In this document: piece after piece, positions 48,471 to 59,791 of the stretch
Layout of the letters: each line of letters begins with the position of its first letter
Position numbering within the stretch: position 1 is the stretch's first letter
Origin: Isoetes taiwanensis
Lineage: Eukaryota > Streptophyta > Lycopodiopsida > Isoetales > Isoetaceae
Assembly: GCA_021234155.1 (NCBI GenBank)
Contig: JAJEKV010000040.1
Coordinates: forward strand, 2,333,799-2,397,798
Reading direction: 5' to 3'
Length of the DNA stretch: 64,000 nt
Position numbers and translations under genes: made by a program
The notes under the pieces: generated by a model
Told to the model about the DNA's origin: nothing
What the model saw: only the letters and a program-made list of their open reading frames with translations
Databases searched by the model: none

Positions 48471-50514
48471 CTGTGTTCAAGTGCTATTTCACACTCGACT
48501 CCTCTATAGGGGGAAGTCGCTTAATCTCATCAGAAACAAATCGCGAAATTCCTCGATCAACTTTGCTATTGGCCCCGGAAGCTTGCTAGATTCTTTGATC
48601 TCTTTATTTCTCGGGCTCCCCGATCTTGGAGCTCAAGCTTAAGGAGATAGGCCACCGCCGCTTTTCTTATGCACTTAAGCAATTTTTCACTACTCATGCA
48701 TTGCATGATTGGGGTTACTTTTTACCTCGTGGATCTCGATGACCTTGCCCTCGAGTTGTTAAGGTCACCTTTACGCTTCCCACAATCGGCGATTGCTCCT
48801 ACCGGGTCCAAGATATTCCATTCCAATAATCAGATCATACTTGCCTATATTCATGACTTCCGCCTCCCAATGCAACATTAACACCTGGCAAGTCTACATT
48901 GAAGTTTATTCTCTTCCCTGCTGTATGCCTAACTGCTCCATTGGCTAAGACGACTGGGCCTGGCTTGACTTTAACGGCTTTAACTTCAACATGCTTACCA
49001 TCCTAGGGGATGCAAAATTATGACTCGCTCCCCGAAGTCTATCAATACTATAAAGGATTTCTCTTTGGCTTTTCCGGCCGTTGAGATCACCTTATACCGA
49101 TATTACGCATTTCAGATCAATAGCCGCAAAATGTGACACTCACCATGGATGTAATCCGCGTTTCGCCGTCGCCCTCAGGTCCGGATGGTGTCTCCCATCC
49201 CAGCCCGCCAATGCCGCGATTCATTATCGGGGCAATTGTTGGTTCTATGCCCCGGGCCGGAAGCATATCGAAACATAGCTGCTTCTCTATACACTCCTCG
49301 CTTCTTCTCCTTGGGAATGGATCGCAGAAATTGCCTCACCGCTTTGGAGTAGTTAGACCCGCCTCCTTGCTCCTTGAAGCTTACCTCGCTTTCTTTTCCC
49401 TCGCTTGCCACCACTTGTGTTGCCTTGCTTCCCATAATTTGAATTGTAATCGCCTTGCTAGCTAATCACCGGGCTTGCCGCCTTTGGGCCCCGTCCTCCG
49501 TAGGCTCTTCCCTTATCCCCGAAATATTGCTGCCTTGGTGCCCGCTTGCTCTTGCGGTCCCCATTCCTTTGCAAGCTTATGGCCTTTGCTTCCGCCTCTC
49601 GACATTAAGACTCGGGTTTATTGCCCTACAAGCTTAAGCGGATCTCCCCTCGCTCAAGCCTTCAATATAGCCTTCCACCGCATGCTTTTCACTCAACTTT
49701 GGCACATAAAGCCTTAGTCTCATGAATTCCCTCCGTGTATTTCTCGACTGATTTGTTGCCTTGTTGCGCCTCTATAGAACCGCCGCATCATGTTGCACCT
49801 ATGTTCTCTTGGCACGTAATGATGTTTGAACGCCTTGGCAAACTTCCCCAATTTGCAACCGCCCCTCGCCAGCCCATGAGCTTTAGCATACCCCTTCCAC
49901 CAAATTCCGGGCCGCCCTTGAGATTTGCCGCTGCTACCCCGGCCTTTGTCTTTATCTTTTCATGCCATAGGCATTGCCATACTCGCCATCATCTCGCCCA
50001 AACCCACGCCTCTGCTTCCATTCGACTGTTTTCTCCAAAATCGCTCTAACTTCGGCTTTCCACACATTACTAAAGGGCGGAGTCAACTTTCTTCTGGTAA
50101 TCGGGATCGTGGATCCGCCCCTCATCATGGTTTGATCCCCGCCGACCGAGGCATGCCTCTTCTTCCTCGCTCTTGATGCCGAATCAGACCGAAGCCGGAG
50201 CTCGAGGATCCCTAACTAGGGGAGATCTTCTCCTTCCGCTTCTTCCTTCGTAATAATCGTTCTCGGCCACCGGGCGTTTAAGAAGGGCACATTCTCGTCC
50301 GTCCTCCTATTGTCTGCGGGCCTGCTAGCAATGCCCTTATGTCGTGGATGTCGATCCGACTGGGATAGCTCCTCCTGGGTTTACCGCTTGAGATTACGGG
50401 CAGATTCCTACCGAGGCGCCTTTGTGGGGTATGTTCTTGTTCTCGCTGCCCTTCGTGTTCATCAAGGTTTCTAGGTACTCTAGCCGCATGCACATTAGAG
50501 TACATTCCGATCAT
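48471..50514 (-). pseudogene. gag: gag and protease region of retroelement C (frameshifted)
   Basis: Leftward frames begin near 50514 (MIGMYSNVHAARVPRNLDEH). A capsid-like region near 50000-49700 includes KFAKAFKHHYVPREHR. A zinc-knuckle relic occurs near 49280-49235 (RYASGPGHRTNNCPDNE), where the Gly-His and last Cys are seen but the first Cys pair is damaged. The region to 48471 should hold the protease (FIVLIDFGERVI near 49050, with Gly where the Ser-Gly of DSG is expected nearby). Assignment rests on position and these remnants. Confidence 0.65.
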
Positions 50515-50606
50515 TAGTTCTTGTTTTGTGTGTCACGTTGTTTTACTTGTTTATACAATTTGAGGAACAATTATATACAAAAAAGAGACATATATTATAT
50601 TCATCT

Positions 50607-52079
50607 ATCTATTGCCTCTATTTTTGTGATCTAATTTCAGTATATTTAGTAATCTTACATGTAGGTTTTGTTTGAAGACAATCTGGAGGTAGACGAGTTG
50701 ATTTATATCCATTTATGCAGGTAGATTTAGGCATTTTAGTTTGGTAAATGATATCCCTTTGCTATTTCAGATATTGACTAGCTAGAAGCGAAGATCGATG
50801 GCAGTGACCTGGATGCACACTTTACGGAGAGATTTTTAGAATATGTGAAGATCTATGGCAATAAACTGGATGCTCCTAATGATCATTGATTGTGGTATGT
50901 TAACAACTGCCAAAGTTTTCTGCCGGTTCAATATCTGTATTTCTAGAATTAAAGGAACTCTGGTTATTTCTCTTGGAAACCATAAATTTTTAGCGTACGA
51001 GGGCACGATTCTAGCGGTGGTAGGAAAACCACAAAAGCTCATGTTATAGCACCACGATTCTAGCGGCGGTATGAGAAAGAAAATTACGAGAAGCCCACTG
51101 TGTCCGTTGGTTTCCGTGGCGCTCTTCGTTTTTGGTTCGTTGCGACCATATTTCTTCATTTTCGTTCATGTATCGCGTCCTTCAGGCAGGCCCATCGTTC
51201 TGACAGGCTCTGATGAACTGCTGTGCATCGCCTCAGGTAACTCTACATTTTTTATTCATGCAAATTTTGATGATTTTAACATTATATTTCCCATATTAGT
51301 TCATCTTAGCATCAGATTTTTGCGTGCAAAAAACACATTCCATTTAGTGTCAGCAAGACATTCCTTATGCATTGTACCTGGTATTCTCAAGCCAATACCA
51401 TTGTTTACCAGATTTTCCCCAGATTATTAAATTGACTACATTGCAGATGTATTGTTGGAAATAACGCGGAGGTTTTGCTTGAAAGTCCAACATTCAGTCA
51501 CAGAAAGCCAGTTTAACACTAATTAACACAATTCAGTGGGAAGAAATTTACTAATGTCACGCCAGCATAACCATGCTCTCAAAGCTGGTAGGTGGTAAAA
51601 AAAATTGCAAGAAAGCTCATCACCAGAAATGTGATCAGTCTGTTGCTTTATAAGCTTTAACATAACTGCAATCTATCCCTCCATCATGCATGAGTTTTGA
51701 AAGCCAGTGGAGCACAATGGGCATTCAAGAATGAAGTGCTTCCCCCTTAAGGAAAACTATTTCCCAGGGTCTTTATGCCTCAGTCCTGGCTTCTCCATGA
51801 TGCCCGATGCCTGACAATAGTCTTCAAAAATCCTTTTCTGTGCACGGAAGATTAACTGGCTGCCCTTCTCTGCTATAAGACACATAACATCAGATGGCCA
51901 AAGAAAGTAACAATGTCATCAAATCAAATATGGCAGGATCATCCAGATGTTCAATTATATGCTTGAATTAGCCATCAATAACACATGAAGAGATGGTAGC
52001 TTCAGTATAAGTATATGCACTTTGATTAGTGTTTCCTTAAAAAGTTATTGAAAATTTCACCCTTTTCTTCTCTCTATAG
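50607..52079. other. Helitron interior without recognised gene
   Basis: AT-rich. Short frames at 50855-51049 (GTLVISLGNHKFLAYEG) and 51071-51430 may be exon remnants, since a tcgcctcag|gtaactc boundary near 51236 looks like splice sites. I cannot name the source gene. Confidence 0.35.
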
Positions 52080-52284
52080 GATGGAGCGAATCTCCTGCAT
52101 TATGCCACACAGAGCGCAAATATAAACTCTGTGAAATTTGTGTGGATGCAAGGCATTGACATCAATTCTGCTGACAATGTATGTTGCAATTTGTCTTAGA
52201 TGAGTTTTGCAGTGGAGAGTCAAAGAATTGACATCATTCAGATGCTGCTTAAACGGGTTGCCGACATAAATGCTAGAAATAAGG
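52080..52284 (+). pseudogene. Ankyrin-repeat gene fragment (captured)
   Basis: After a ctctatag acceptor the sequence encodes GANLLHYATQSANINSVKFV and INSADN, then, past a stop and shift, FAVESQRIDIIQMLLKRVADINARNK. This fits the ankyrin consensus (LHxAxxxGxxxxVxxLLxxGADINxxxx) twice. The fragment ends at a gtgcttag donor-like site. Plus strand, no start or end. Confidence 0.7.
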
Positions 52285-53773
52285 TGCTTAGCTATGTTGT
52301 GTCCTCACTTGGGATAGAAATTTGTTTCTGCCTTCTCTATTCCTAAATACAAAGTTTAATGGCAACCTGCCAACTACTATTAATCGAAGGATTCCCTGCA
52401 GTTAGTATACGATCGAAGAATAATAGTGTAGCAAGTTCAAATGATTTTGACTTCACCTTACATTATTTTTCAATGTATGTGAGCAATGAAAAATACTGCA
52501 TGTGATTCCTAATTCTATGACGTTTTTTAATAATCAGTACCAGGCATGAAGTTATGACTTCTAAAGTGGGCATTACATAAATGAACATTCCATGAATCAT
52601 TGCATCTCCAGTGTAAACTGACTTGTGTTTCTATATGATAGCAATAATGTGGTTTATGAAGCTCATGCTGATATTATTCTTTTCCTGCAGGAAATAAATT
52701 TAAAAGGAGGACAATTTGGCAGTTACTTGTATCTTCTCTTTCACCTCAGCCTCATTGCAGGTATTATTCCATTCTATGCCTTTCAACTCTATTTTTTTTT
52801 TATCAAAGACTGCTGGTACTTTCTATATAATTCAATTTTCCCTTGCCTGAAAAAGAAAAATGGACAATGGATGTCAAAAGCTTCTGAACATGCTGATGTT
52901 CTGTGATACAGTGATTTAGTTTTATGATCTTTGGGGAATCTTTCAAGTCGCTTCAAAGAGCTTGATGTAACAACTATTCTACAATTGCTGCAATGTAAGC
53001 ATTGCTTTCTCCCTTTCAATCTTTAGTTTACATGTTTGAGCATTACTTTTAAGCCTGTAGAATGGATTCAAGCGGCAATCCTCTAGAGATGAAGTATTTT
53101 ATTCCTAAGGTGCAACAATGCATATGTGACTTAGACTACTCGCTCGTAAATAATGAAGGCGGCATGAGTAAAACGGTTTGAGAGAACTAACTTTGTTAAA
53201 TTGTCAGTAGGAAAATTCTGTTGGTCAAGGAAGTAGTCAATATGCAATGTTTTTAGAATAGCAGAGATTAGGTTCATGTTTAAGAGGAAAAGTACAAAAT
53301 GAGCAGTGGCACCACTGGTTGGATGCTCCTGTACAAATGGTCTTATTTGATCCATTTTCTTAGACACAGTATTATTTACTTAAGATCTCACCTAGAAGAA
53401 GGGTATTCATATAACAGGATGCCAACAATTAAATTTATTGTCTCAAGCAAAAGCATTGAATTGCTGGGAAAGAAGGGGGAGTCATTGTTGCACCCTCGAG
53501 TGATTAGTAATTGGGAGAAAGGGGCCAATTTTTCAATTAGTAGCAAAATTGACTAAGAGAAAGAAGAGTGTAATAACAGTTCTGGAATTAGATGAATGTC
53601 AGACCCATATACAACTAGCTGTTGGTAGATTAATTAACATTTTCATAAAATTATAGCTATCCAATCAACCCGAAAAAAGACCATGCACATTTTACATAAG
53701 GAATAATAGGCATGAAATGGTCCTTCAAGCAGAACTATATTGTGATTTTAAGTGTGCTTTTTGTACCTGACAG

Positions 53774-54776
53774 GAGGTGGTAGAACCTGCTCTTAAAGGG
53801 GTAGATAATGTAATTAGAGCATCTGCAGAGGCAAAGGTCAGGCGTGTTGTCATGGCGCCGTCAAAGCGCGAGCTGTAATTGCAGATCCTAGCAGACCAAT
53901 TGCAAGATTAGATGATGAGTGCTGGAGTGACGCAGATTATTGTTTGCATAACAAGGTAAGCTCCATTTATTTTCGTAATCCCATCATTAATACAAGCGAT
54001 GTACTGTTATTCAAAACGTCCATTGCATGTTCTGTGTTCATAACAATGTCTCTACAAAAAATACTATATGCTGTTGCCTTGCATATTTAACCCATTCTCA
54101 AATTGTCAAATATGCAGACCTTTGTGGTTATGGTAAAATTGCCTATTTCGGACGTAATATATGAATGTCAAGGATATGTAATAGGGATCATTAAAGCAAT
54201 AGCTAGAAGCTTCTCATCTTTGCATTCCACAAATGGTTACACCAGCAACCTGAAGAGAACCATTCCCATTGACTACCCCAGGATGGAATATTGAAGTTTT
54301 GCACTTAAAGCCTATCTGAAAACCATCATTTTACATCCAGGATTACTATTTTTTTATGCAAAAACGGTGTCAGAAAAATTAGCTTGGAAGCTTTCTAAGG
54401 ATCTTCGATCTTGTCGTAATATTGCCAACACTCGTGGTGGGACCTTCTCTTTCACCGACCCTGAGTGCAAGCAATGGAGTTCTCAAACGACTCCTAGATG
54501 GTAAAATTTGTGGTCCAAAAAATTGTAAATACCATTAGAATTGCAGTTAGGTTCTATTAAATAAGTTCTTTGTTGGCTGCAGGTTCGTGTGATACATATG
54601 CAAATATGTACCGAGCATTGGTGCATGTGAAGGATGTAGCTGATGCTCATTTGCTAGGATATGAAAAGCCTGAAGCTTCTGGTCGCTATATTTGCTGTGC
54701 AGAAATAATCCACACGAAAGATATCATTGGGTTTTTAAAGGAACGATTTACACAGTACACTTTGCCATACAAGTAC
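53774..54776 (+). pseudogene. Cinnamoyl-CoA reductase-like gene fragment (captured, three exons)
   Basis: Exon 53774-53955 (after cag, before gtaagc) encodes VEPALKGVDNVIRASAEAKVRRVV and, after a shift, DPSRPIARLDDECWSD, which is the NADP-binding middle of CCR/DFR-family reductases. The next exon begins near 54118 with a damaged YGK catalytic region (CGYGKIA in one frame). The exon near 54583-54771 encodes YRALVHVKDVADAHLLGYEKP and ASGRYICCAEIIH, matching the HVxDVAxAHxL and GRYxC motifs of the family. Introns are kept, so the capture was of genomic DNA. Frameshifts make it non-functional. Confidence 0.75.
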
Positions 54777-54799
54777 GTCCTAAAGTTGATATATCATTG

Positions 54800-57300
54800 A
54801 TGTATGGGTTTTCAATTTGAAATGAGTAGAAAAGATATTCAGTAAAGATATATGCAGATTAAATGATAATATAGCCTAGCAATCTCACGCATAAAGAGCT
54901 AGCTATTGGACCAGTGCACAACAAACTCAAGCATCTTGCTTCTTAGCTCCTGTTCTTCCTTGACAATCTGGAAAGAAACAATAGTCCATTAAACTGTAGT
55001 CCATCTATGTTTGTTCTCAAAAGAAAAATAATTTATCTCGATAAGCCTGATATTTATGTATTTACAAGCAGGTTCCCTGATGAGCTTAGTGGATCTTCGT
55101 CCATGATGTTATATTAGTATGGGAGAGTTATCTGCCTCATAGTAATAAGCAAGCTTTCTAGCACCAAGTAATAAGCAAGTTTTTCTAGCACCAAAGGCAG
55201 GCAGTTGACCACGGAGCCAGATTATGATTATGTTCAAGATTGGGCCAGTTGAACATGTATGTAAACATTGACAGTTCCTACTATCCACGATTATTATATC
55301 CTGACTTTAATAAGATCAATGTCTTTAAAACAAAAACCGTAACAATGGACATAACGAGATATAAGTTTATTTTTATCTGTACATTGAATCTTCTTTAGAA
55401 TAGAGTGGTGCACTACATCATACAATGCACTACACCATACAACAAGATTTTACTGAAAATGACATCATCTTCTATGCATGTATTACACATGTTTATTTCT
55501 CTTCCATGAAGAAAGAAAAGTTAGGACAAATCTTTAGTTATTAGCCACCAAAGAGCATTTTGACTTAACACAACAAATTTGTAAGTGAAAGTCCCTAATC
55601 GACAAAAGATCCTATTGACAATATGGCTGAGTATCACACCTAGATCGGATGGCAACCTAAAAAAAAACACTTTACATTTTTGCCATTGAAGCCAATTGTT
55701 TGTTGGCACATCTTGATTCTTCCAAAGTATTATAGTTATGCAACATTTTGTCCATTCCATGGTGTCGCACAAATTGAGTACAAGAATAGCAAAAGAAATC
55801 TCTTACACATATAAGCACGTACTAAGAAGAACGGACTAGCGGGTACGATGTCGCCATGACAAATTCTTGTATTTATGTTCTTATATTTATTCAAAGATTT
55901 ATGATGGGTCGAATAGAGATATGTTGTTTTGTTAACAAGTGTCCATGGTTTCTTTCCTTATATTTATGCAAGAATTGATGATGAGATCTTGCACGCCATG
56001 TCGTCTAGGGTTCATGATGAAAATAAATGATGTTTTGCTATCAAATATCCATGGTTCTTTTTCCTTAACTTCATGCAGCATGATGAGAAGTATGTTATGG
56101 TCATCTAGGGATATGAGAATATATGCTAGGTATAGACATTTGGTAACACCACTTTTGTAAGGAGAATGCAGCATTTGTGTTTGACATTTTCATAAATATT
56201 AACATAGTCTATTAATTGCATATGCGAAACATTTATAAGTAAATATCCTAGCCCATATCGAGGTACACAAATATGCAGTGTTGTTATAGATCTATAATAA
56301 TCATCCACACTCCCAACTTTCTCTGGTGCAGAGAAGCGACAATCCTTCAGATATTCATACGGTGACAAGATTGCATATTTTTTTTTTTTGCCTTCCATCC
56401 TTTACATTGTTTGAAACATCACCTTGAAGCAAGTACTTGAAGCAAGTTGCAAATCTGTCAGGAACTTTGACTAATCTTATCTTAGCTTAAGGAACTAAAT
56501 AGAGCGGACATTTGCTTAGATGTAGTTTGCGGTGGGCTTTTACTGCATTTTTAAATTAGTTATTCAAATAAACTTATTAATTGGTGATAGGTTAACCAAA
56601 TTGCTATGGACCATATTGTAGCTTTTTTATTTTAACGTTCTATTTTGGCCACGATGCAGATGTAAAAACTATTACATGCATTATGTGAATTGCAAAGCAG
56701 AAGTTGTGGTCATGCTTAACCCCTGCATAATCAATGCTCTTTATGACCCATGGGCACTTATTGTTTTTAGGTTTTCAATAAGACCAAGCATCAACAATAT
56801 AATGTTGGCCATGGAGATCCTATGAATTTGTTACAAAATTTGAACTTATAAACAATGCTTTATACATGTAATGAACTTTAGAATGTTTGAATAAACACTA
56901 GGATTGCTCGCTCGAATGATCGAATTGAGCTCAAGTTCTGCTCAGGAATAGAGATGCAAGATTACATCATCAATATAAATAATCACCTTTAGAGTGTTTG
57001 AATAAACATTAGGATTGCTCGGGTGATCAAATTTAGCTAACTTTTGCTCAGGAATTGAGATGCACAATTGCATGCAAGAGCTTTTTTTGGTCAAACATGA
57101 ACTGATATGTTTGTTGGCATACTTCCAACCTGTTATTTTCAAACCTTTTTGTTGTTTGTCAGCCTGTTCACAACAATCAAGATCATCCTATTCTTAAATA
57201 TATCTACTATACTCAAAATAACCCTGACCATCAAAAGCAAAGGAGGAAAAACCCAATGTTGTCAACCTTCTCTTTATATTAATTTTTTAATTTAATCCCA
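54800..57300. other. Helitron interior, 3' part
   Basis: AT-rich sequence with no supported gene. A segment near 56885-56945 (tttgaataaacactaggattgctcg) is repeated near 56996-57058, an imperfect duplication of about 60 bp with 111-bp spacing. Confidence 0.45.
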
Positions 57301-57306
57301 GCAAAA

Positions 57307-57334
57307 GCCCAGCAACGCTGGGCACTTTTTCTAG
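57307..57334 (+). other. Helitron 3' terminus (hairpin plus CTAG)
   Basis: A seven-base-pair stem with a 3-base loop, then actttttCTAG, then T, matching the CTRR terminus rule with insertion before T. Confidence 0.75.
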
Positions 57335-57375
57335 TATATATATACTAACACTTTTACATGCAAATTAATAAACTT

Positions 57376-58935
57376 TTACTCTTGAAATTTCTTGAGGTAG
57401 TCAGGGTGGTCCTCCAAAAATTTCTTCACTTGGGCCGTACCTAATGACCCTCTTAAGTTCCTGAGGATATTTGTTGTCGTTCCTCCTTGGAGTGCTGCCT
57501 CCATGTCTTCAATTCTCCTATCTGATGTATATGCGGCTGTCACTGCCAATCTGCCCTGCCGCCTATAAGGGATTGCAAAGTCGAAGATGGTCAATGCAAT
57601 CGCTCTCTTGATCAGGACAACATGATCGATGTTTGGTGCTAATCGAGCATGGTGTCCAAACCCTGAGAGGGCGATAAGCATAAAGACTCCTTCTTCGCCT
57701 CGTGGGCTAAATTGGCGGTGGATAACCGCTATTCTTCCGATCCCAAAGAAGAACGGGGGTAGTATCCGGGAGTGCTTTATCGCGGCCCCTCGCCGGGCAG
57801 ACGAGGAAGTTGCCCCTGCGGCTCCCCCGCTAAGTCGCCCACTTGTACCTCCTCTAGCTCTCGAAATCACGTGCACTGAGCCTCCTTAGGTTGATCTGCC
57901 TCCATGCCGCTTGGTTGGTGGGGCGGCGCACAGAATAAAGCCAGTCGATGTGGACTTGCCCTTGATGCCCATTTGTTCCCGGGATCGCCATGAACTCCTC
58001 CGAGGGCAATTCCCCTTCGGCCATCATCTCACCGGATGCCCGCGATAAGCTTCTATATCCGATGATGTCTCAAGGTGAAGGTGCCGGCTTCTCTTATGCC
58101 GGGATAGGGAAGTCCCGAGCCGGGACATGAAGTCGTCGAGGTCCACTTTCTTGCCGTGAGAAGATGCAAAATCTCATCTACCCTAAGACCCTCCAAGTCG
58201 CATCGGGGGAGATTCTTAATGTCATGGAGGGTTAGATATGCCTCACTTTGCTATGAATACGGTGTCAAACTTGTGATTCCTCAGTGGTGGGGCTCTTCTT
58301 GTTGCTCTTAGTCCCTCTTGAAGCTTTGAATCTCTTTATTACACTGCTTTGCCTCTCTTGCTCCAGATCCGGTCTTGAGGGTGGCTCGTATTCCTCCTCC
58401 TCTTCTTCTTCTTCTTCTTGCTCATTACAGAAAGTCGCATCCGTTCCTCCTCCTTCTTTATGACCATGGCTATGGGTTCAACTTCTAAAGGTTGAATCAG
58501 GGTTCCCTATCCGGGTTTGACCCGAAAGAGATAGAAAGATGGCTACTGATGCTGTATAGGAGAAGTACTTCCTCCTATTGACAGAGATGGACATGTAGTT
58601 GGGAAGGCGGACTGCTTTATTCTCTAAATACTTATCTACATTTGGGATATCTTGCGTGGCTTGACTTGAGGGGCGTGTTAGGTGCAAAAATATCCTATAC
58701 AAGGTGGGAGTTCTACCAAAGATGGTCCTATCTTGGCGTGGAACTCGACATGATGATGCTCGGTAGAAGGGAGTGGCGTTGATAGTAGCTTCAATGTCGA
58801 AGTTCCCTTCGGAAGACATCGAAGACGATTCGATGTCAAAACCACATGAGCCGTGGGCATTGTACCATCGCTTGAATGAAGAAGTGGCCATGAGCACCCG
58901 AGGAGCTGGGGGATGACAAGATGATGTTGAAGCAC
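57376..58935 (-). pseudogene. ORF2 of retroelement C, unknown protein (~500 codons, frameshifted)
   Basis: The leftward coding region starts near 58897 (MLMATSSFKRWYNAHGSCGF) and runs to a stop at 57376-57378. Blocks in order: FGRTPTLYRIFLHLTRPSS and NYMSISVNRRKYFSYTASV (58740-58540); a run of about nine Glu (58420-58390); a basic linker; HQGQVHIDWLYSV near 57950; GIGRIAVIHRQFSPRGEEGVFML (57745-57670); and LGTAQVKKFLEDHPDYLKKF at the end. At least three frameshifts. No domain recognised. The position between the H3-like ORF and gag, and the same strand, suggest a third gene of C rather than gag itself. Confidence 0.5.
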
Positions 58936-59177
58936 CCTAAGGATCAGGAGAAATCGGCTTGGAGCAGAGTTTTAGGGTGTAAGGCTTAAAATGACACTTG
59001 GGGGTCCCATTTATAGGCAAAACCCTAATTTTGGGAAAATTTTAGGTTTGCAGTTCTCTGAATTTCTAGGGTCTAGAGGTATAATTCATAGGCAAACTGA
59101 GCTTGGGAATTAATTCTAAGGGTCTCTAGGTAATAGTTTTGGTTCGTCTAAGGGCAATTTGGGTCACTTTGGGCGTG

Positions 59178-59658
59178 ACCACTCACACAGTGCGCCATGG
59201 TGGGATCGGTTTGCAAACCGAATGGGTCTGGGCGCACTCTGTGAGGGGTGAGCCCCTATTTAGGTCAATATTGATACTAAACTGGAGAACTAAGAGTATA
59301 ATCCTGGATATCTCATTGAGATAACCTGGATTGAGCCTTTACTCGCCTTATTTGGGCAAGTTTTGATCTAGATTGGGGGTCGACCACCCACACAGTGCGC
59401 CAGGGTAGGTTTGGATCTCAAACCAAATGGGTCTGGGCGCACTCTGTGAGGGGTGGAACTCCATTTGGCTGATAGTTGGCCAGTTTTGACAAACTATGGG
59501 TCAAATCCTACTAATTAAGGTGAGCTGGGTCGAATGGTATACCTACTTTCTGCATTTAGGCAAGATTGGGCACCAAACTATGCTCGACCACTCACACAGT
59601 GCGCCAGGGCAGAGTCGGTTTACAAACCGAACTGGTTGGGGCGCACTCTGTGAGGGGT
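59178..59658. repeat. Three palindromic repeats (~73 bp each, 204-bp period) downstream of the H3-like ORF
   Basis: Units at 59178-59250, 59382-59455 and 59586-59658. Each reads accactcacacagtgcgcc...ggtttgcaaacc...gggcgcactctgtgaggggt, with arms that are reverse complements and a palindromic centre. Intervals are exactly 204 bases start to start. In transcript direction they lie after the H3-like ORF. Confidence 0.9.
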
Positions 59659-59791
59659 AGGACCAAAATGCTTGGTTTTTGTTCCAAATTTACTATTTTC
59701 TAAATACAGAATTCGGTAATGCATCCTACTTACACTCGATTAATTTACCAAACTACAAGCTTATACTAGAGAAAAGGTTATTTACAACAGT

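Larger units (their letters stand above)
50600..57334 (+). mobile_element. Helitron-like insertion with captured gene fragments (5' end approximate)
   Basis: The right terminus has the Helitron signature: a hairpin GCCCAGC-AAC-GCTGGGC (57307-57323), a 7-base spacer and CTAG (57331-57334), followed by T. The interior is AT-rich, unlike the flanking retroelement, and holds plus-strand, intron-containing fragments of at least two plant genes. The expected left end (TC after A) is not certain; A|TCTATCTATTGCC at about 50606 is one candidate. No Rep/helicase is visible, so it is non-autonomous. Confidence 0.6.
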
